In this document: positions 62,290 to 64,000 of the stretch, piece by piece
Numbering within the stretch: the stretch's first letter is position 1
Layout: every line of letters begins with the position of its first letter
From: Bradyrhizobium sp. dw_411
GTDB taxonomy: Bacteria; Pseudomonadota; Alphaproteobacteria; Rhizobiales; Xanthobacteraceae
Length of the DNA: 64,000 nt
Assembly: GCF_018449695.1 (NCBI RefSeq)
Contig: NZ_JAAVUY010000006.1
Coordinates: 186,001-250,000 of the forward strand
Direction of reading: 5' to 3'
Position numbers and translations under genes: made by a program
The notes under the pieces: model-generated
The model's input: only the letters and a program-made list of their open reading frames with translations
Told to the model about the DNA's origin: nothing
The model's database searches: none

Positions 62290-62344
62290 GCGCGCAGCAT
62301 GCGTTCAGCAATTGCTGCGCGCGATTTGCCTGTCGGGCAAATCA
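62290..62344. repeat. Twin hairpins, the second carrying a minus-strand stop codon
   Basis: GCGCGCAGCA / TGCTGCGCGC (62290-62322, 10-bp arms) is followed directly by GATTTGCC / GGCAAATC (62323-62343). The second hairpin contains, on the minus strand, the TGA that ends the small frame at 62342-62572. A variant with a compensatory change is at 63603-63624. Confidence 0.6.
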
Positions 62345-62572
62345 GCGGGCTTGCCGAGCGTTGGTGGCGGATGCCCGGTGAGTGACAAGATTCTTTTCGC
62401 GCCATTTCGGCCCGGGACCGCGCATGTAGTGATCCTCCGGCCTGTACCGCCTGTGAGGCCCGTCCCAGGACGAACCAAAAGACGAGCCAAGAAATCTCAC
62501 CAGCACACCGATGGCGCTGGCCGAGAGAGAGAATACCCGAGAAAATATGGCGGTGAATCGAAGCTGTCGCAT
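62342..62572 (-). CDS. Possible small membrane-anchored protein (76 aa)
   Basis: 76 aa from ATG 62572; a TTG at 62620 would give 92. An N-terminal hydrophobic helix (FSRVFSLSASAIGVLVRFLG) precedes a Gly/Pro/Arg-rich tail (WDGPHRRYRPEDHYMRGPGP). The Shine-Dalgarno is weak. The stop codon lies inside the hairpin at 62323-62344, the same arrangement as the gene at 63622-63753. No family recognised. Confidence 0.4.
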   Translation of the reverse strand: MRQLRFTAIFSRVFSLSASAIGVLVRFLGSSFGSSWDGPHRRYRPEDHYMRGPGPKWREKNLVTHRASATNARQAR

Positions 62573-62704
62573 GGTCGGAAGATGAGCAAGACCGCATAGG
62601 AAATCGAGAAGGCCGTCCAATCTCTTTCATAGACACGGCATAAGCGCCGCGCGCGGATGAGAGCGGCTTTCTGTCCCAGGGCTTCTTGGTTCCAGGAGGT
62701 GCTT

Positions 62705-62719
62705 ATGCCTCTTTTATGA
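62705..62719 (+). CDS. Four-codon open frame with a near-perfect Shine-Dalgarno
   Basis: AGGAGGT (62694-62700) lies 4 bases before ATG-CCT-CTT-TTA-TGA, encoding MPLL. This is the strongest ribosome-binding site in the region. Its stop overlaps the ATG of the next frame (62716) in an ATGA. It looks like a minimal leader that could load ribosomes for downstream frames or act in translation-sensing control. Expression is not shown by sequence alone. Confidence 0.4.
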   Translation: MPLL

Positions 62720-62850
62720 GATGCAACGGCAATCCGTCTCGCATTCCTATGGCGTCATCGACACATCACGTCGATCGGTTGTGCGACGCTGTTAGCCACC
62801 GGATGCGACTGGCTTCGCCGACGCCAACAAAACAAGGGATTTTACCATGA
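62716..62850 (+). CDS. 44-codon frame linked by ATGA overlaps on both sides
   Basis: Starts MRCNGNPSRIPMASSTHH and ends PTPTKQGILP; no hydrophobic segment, and polar throughout. Its ATG overlaps the stop of the four-codon frame, and its TGA overlaps the ATG of the 70-aa gene at 62847. The double overlap suggests reinitiation, but amino-acid content gives no independent sign of a functional protein. Confidence 0.35.
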   Translation: MRCNGNPSRIPMASSTHHVDRLCDAVSHRMRLASPTPTKQGILP

Positions 62851-63059
62851 CCATGCTGACGCCAGCCCACGGTCAGTTTGAGCGGACGGCTTATTCACTA
62901 GGAAGCGGAAACCGGATCGAATCCGATGGAGCGGGCACGCGTCTGGCGGCAATCAAGCGCTTCTGTATTTCGGCCCTTTGGGTTGCGGTGGCGTGCGTTA
63001 CCCTCACCGCCATCATGGCGCTGAAGGTCATGATCTACCTTCCGCGCTTTCACGCTTGA
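62847..63059 (+). CDS. Small single-pass membrane protein (70 aa)
   Basis: 70 aa. A polar N-terminal half (MTMLTPAHGQFERTAYSLGS) is followed by one strong membrane helix at about 41-63 (ISALWVAVACVTLTAIMALK) and a short basic tail. AAGGGA lies about 10 bases before the ATG, which also overlaps the preceding frame's stop. Family not recognised. A large inverted repeat follows and may end its transcript. Confidence 0.6.
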   Translation: MTMLTPAHGQFERTAYSLGSGNRIESDGAGTRLAAIKRFCISALWVAVACVTLTAIMALKVMIYLPRFHA

Positions 63060-63079
63060 TGCACAACACCGCGTAGCTT

Positions 63080-63171
63080 GTAGGATGGGTTGAGCACTTG
63101 CGATACCCATCACCTTGGCAGGCTATGACGCCGGGATGCGATGGGTTTCGCAAGTGCTCAACCCATCCTAC
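63080..63171. repeat. 32-bp near-perfect inverted repeat
   Basis: The arm at 63080-63111 (GTAGGATGGGTTGAGCACTT then GCGATACCCATC) and its complement at 63140-63171 differ at one base, with a 28-base spacer. Arms beginning GTAGGATGGGT are a common dispersed-palindrome type in this bacterial group (from memory). It lies between the small membrane protein gene and the convergent gene at 63202, where it may act as a terminator. Confidence 0.7.
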
Positions 63172-63201
63172 ACTCCCTGAATAAAATTGGTCGTCGATCA
63201 T

Positions 63202-63453
63202 TCAGTCCGCTGTTCGCAGGCGGCGCACCGTGAATTCGATTTGCCCGTCCGGTAGCTGGCACCAGTGCTCGACAATCGTCGAGTAACCGCCCATCGGAGC
63301 CTCGTTGAGAAACAAGCGAACCTTGGCGCGCGCCATTTCAACCGGCAATTTGAATTTTAACCCGGTGGCCGACTCGCGGTGAATGGACATGCGCTCGGCC
63401 AAATCACCAGGTTTGAAATCACCGGGTTTGAAGTCACTCGGTTTGCGGCTCAT
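63202..63453 (-). CDS. Small hypothetical protein with repeated FKPGD N-terminus (83 aa)
   Basis: 83 aa from ATG 63453 with GGAG 6 bases upstream. The first 20 residues are a tandem repeat (SDFKPGDFKPGDLAER) encoded by 15-base repeats. The rest is a predicted mixed fold (ATGLKFKLPVEMARAKVRLF, then VEHWCQLPDGQIEFTVRRL). Function unknown. A Met at residue -14 (TTG/ATG context at 63495) is less likely. Confidence 0.6.
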   Translation of the reverse strand: MSRKPSDFKPGDFKPGDLAERMSIHRESATGLKFKLPVEMARAKVRLFLNEAPMGGYSTIVEHWCQLPDGQIEFTVRRLRTAD

Positions 63454-63602
63454 AAAAAACTCCAAAACAAAAACACTCCCGCAACGCGCGGGCAATTCAA
63501 TACCTTTTTGTGAAAGCAGCGGAGATTTCCAAGATATCCACCGCGCAGGACGGCTTAGCGGGGAGTTATTGACGGCTGGTAAAACCAGCGGCGGCGGCGT
63601 GT

Positions 63603-63624
63603 GATTTGTCCGCCGGACAGATCA
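63603..63624 (-). repeat. Stop-codon-bearing hairpin, variant copy of 62323-62344
   Basis: On the minus strand, TGATCTGTCCGGCGGACAAATC: the stem keeps the form of the copy at 62323-62344, with a C-G pair replaced by T-A. The first three bases are the stop codon of the gene at 63622-63753. Confidence 0.55.
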
Positions 63625-63753
63625 GGAGGGCCATTTTCTGACGGGATGGTACGGCACCGAGCCCACGATCTTCGGGACCGGCCTGTTCTTTTTCTTCCGG
63701 TGCTCGACCCATGCGCCGATCAGGCCGAAGACAACCTCCAGAATGATTTCCAT
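63622..63753 (-). CDS. Small hydrophobic/basic peptide (43 aa)
   Basis: 43 aa from ATG 63753; AAAGGGGAT is 5 bases upstream. An N-terminal helix (MEIILEVVFGLIGAWVEHRK) could lie in the membrane; the tail is basic (KKKNRPVPKIVGSVPYH). Family not recognised. The stop codon lies within the hairpin at 63603-63624. Confidence 0.5.
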   Translation of the reverse strand: MEIILEVVFGLIGAWVEHRKKKNRPVPKIVGSVPYHPVRKWPS

Positions 63754-63860
63754 CTGCGATCCCCTTTTGCCATGACATTTAGGGGAAACCGCTGGAGCAT
63801 CTGTGATTGACGTCACGTTGAAAAGAAAAGGCCCGCAGCGGCCGTTATCGCAGGACCCCC

Positions 63861-64000
63861 CTACTTCTTGGCGTCAGGCGTCTTGGTCACCGCCCACGGG
63901 TCATATTTTTCCTTCGGCTCGGGGATGCGCTTGAGCGCTTCCTGATAGGCCTTGTCGCTGACCTTGGTCTTCTTGTCCTCGGTCTTGGTATCCTCGCTCT
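63861..64000 (-). CDS. C-terminal part of a hypothetical protein, cut by the window edge
   Basis: The last 46 codons on the minus strand are open to the window end: a Lys/Glu/Asp-rich stretch (SEDTKTEDKKTKVSDKAYQE) then ALKRIPEPKEKYDPWAVTKT and a stop at 63861. The KAYQEALKRIP...KYDPW pattern looks like the conserved end of a small exported protein common in this group (from memory). The start lies outside the window. Confidence 0.6.
   Translation of the reverse strand, partial: SEDTKTEDKKTKVSDKAYQEALKRIPEPKEKYDPWAVTKTPDAKK

Noticed and set aside
63817..63850. Intrinsic terminator after the partial gene at the window end
   Set aside because: A T-rich tract is present on the minus strand, but the stem is only about 4 bp.
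1..64000. CRISPR array, tRNA, rRNA, prophage or transposase genes
   Set aside because: No regularly spaced direct repeats, cloverleaf sequences, or integrase or transposase motifs were seen on reading both strands. Small structured RNAs could still be missed without a covariance search.

Overview
The window is GC-rich chromosomal DNA from an alphaproteobacterium, most likely Bradyrhizobium, Rhodopseudomonas or a close relative in Nitrobacteraceae. The protein signatures (HemC/HemE, FadE/thiolase/FadB-type proteins, LuxR-type regulators with long N-termini, many small orphan proteins) and the intergenic palindromes with gtcattccgg...ccggaatgac ends point there. This placement is by recognition only; no search was run. 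I saw no tRNA, rRNA, phage, transposase or CRISPR array.

Layout. 0-6.2 kb: a TetR regulator converging on a five-gene operon (sugar-type ABC ATPase, two permeases, periplasmic binding protein, NMT1/SsuA-like protein without a signal peptide). Matching operators lie before the regulator and before the operon. 6.4-10.1 kb: a VOC protein, a DctA-type dicarboxylate carrier and a zinc alcohol dehydrogenase. 10.6-13.1 kb: a flavin monooxygenase divergent from its TetR regulator across a perfect 14-bp palindrome. 13.1-19.7 kb: a YciA-type thioesterase and a FadE-thiolase-FadB beta-oxidation operon. 19.8-27 kb: a flavin reductase-like protein, an RND efflux operon with its TetR repressor and an operator palindrome, and an MFS carrier. 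27.2-31.6 kb: a tightly packed operon of a DUF4173-type membrane protein, response regulator, histidine kinase and DUF2809-type membrane protein.

31.6-34.9 kb: two SDR enzymes and a GST divergent from a LysR gene. 34.9-38.9 kb: a histone H1-like protein, a YcaQ/AlkZ-like DNA glycosylase, an OmpA-family protein behind a consensus CRP-type site, and a PMT-type glycosyltransferase. 39.0-43.6 kb: a FecR-domain protein coupled to a beta-barrel protein, a Tat-exported hydrolase, a cupin, CsbD and an FKBP. 43.7-51.0 kb: a gamma-glutamyltransferase-like protein, TrhO, SlyX, a diguanylate cyclase, and convergent hemE and hemC. 51.2-57.7 kb: a GMC oxidoreductase, then a GntR-controlled catabolic cluster (fumarylpyruvate hydrolase-like, PuuE-like deacetylase, MFS, and a second signal-less NMT1-like protein). 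57.7-61.5 kb: LuxR and AraC regulators, small exported proteins and a GNAT acetyltransferase.

61.5-64 kb is repeat-rich and holds mostly very small genes. A 4-codon, a 44-codon and a 70-codon frame are chained by ATGA overlaps. Two copies of a covarying hairpin each supply the stop codon of a small minus-strand frame. The most unusual themes are the paired signal-less NMT1-like proteins in two separately regulated catabolic loci, the membrane/two-component operon, the FecR/beta-barrel pair and this small-ORF region.
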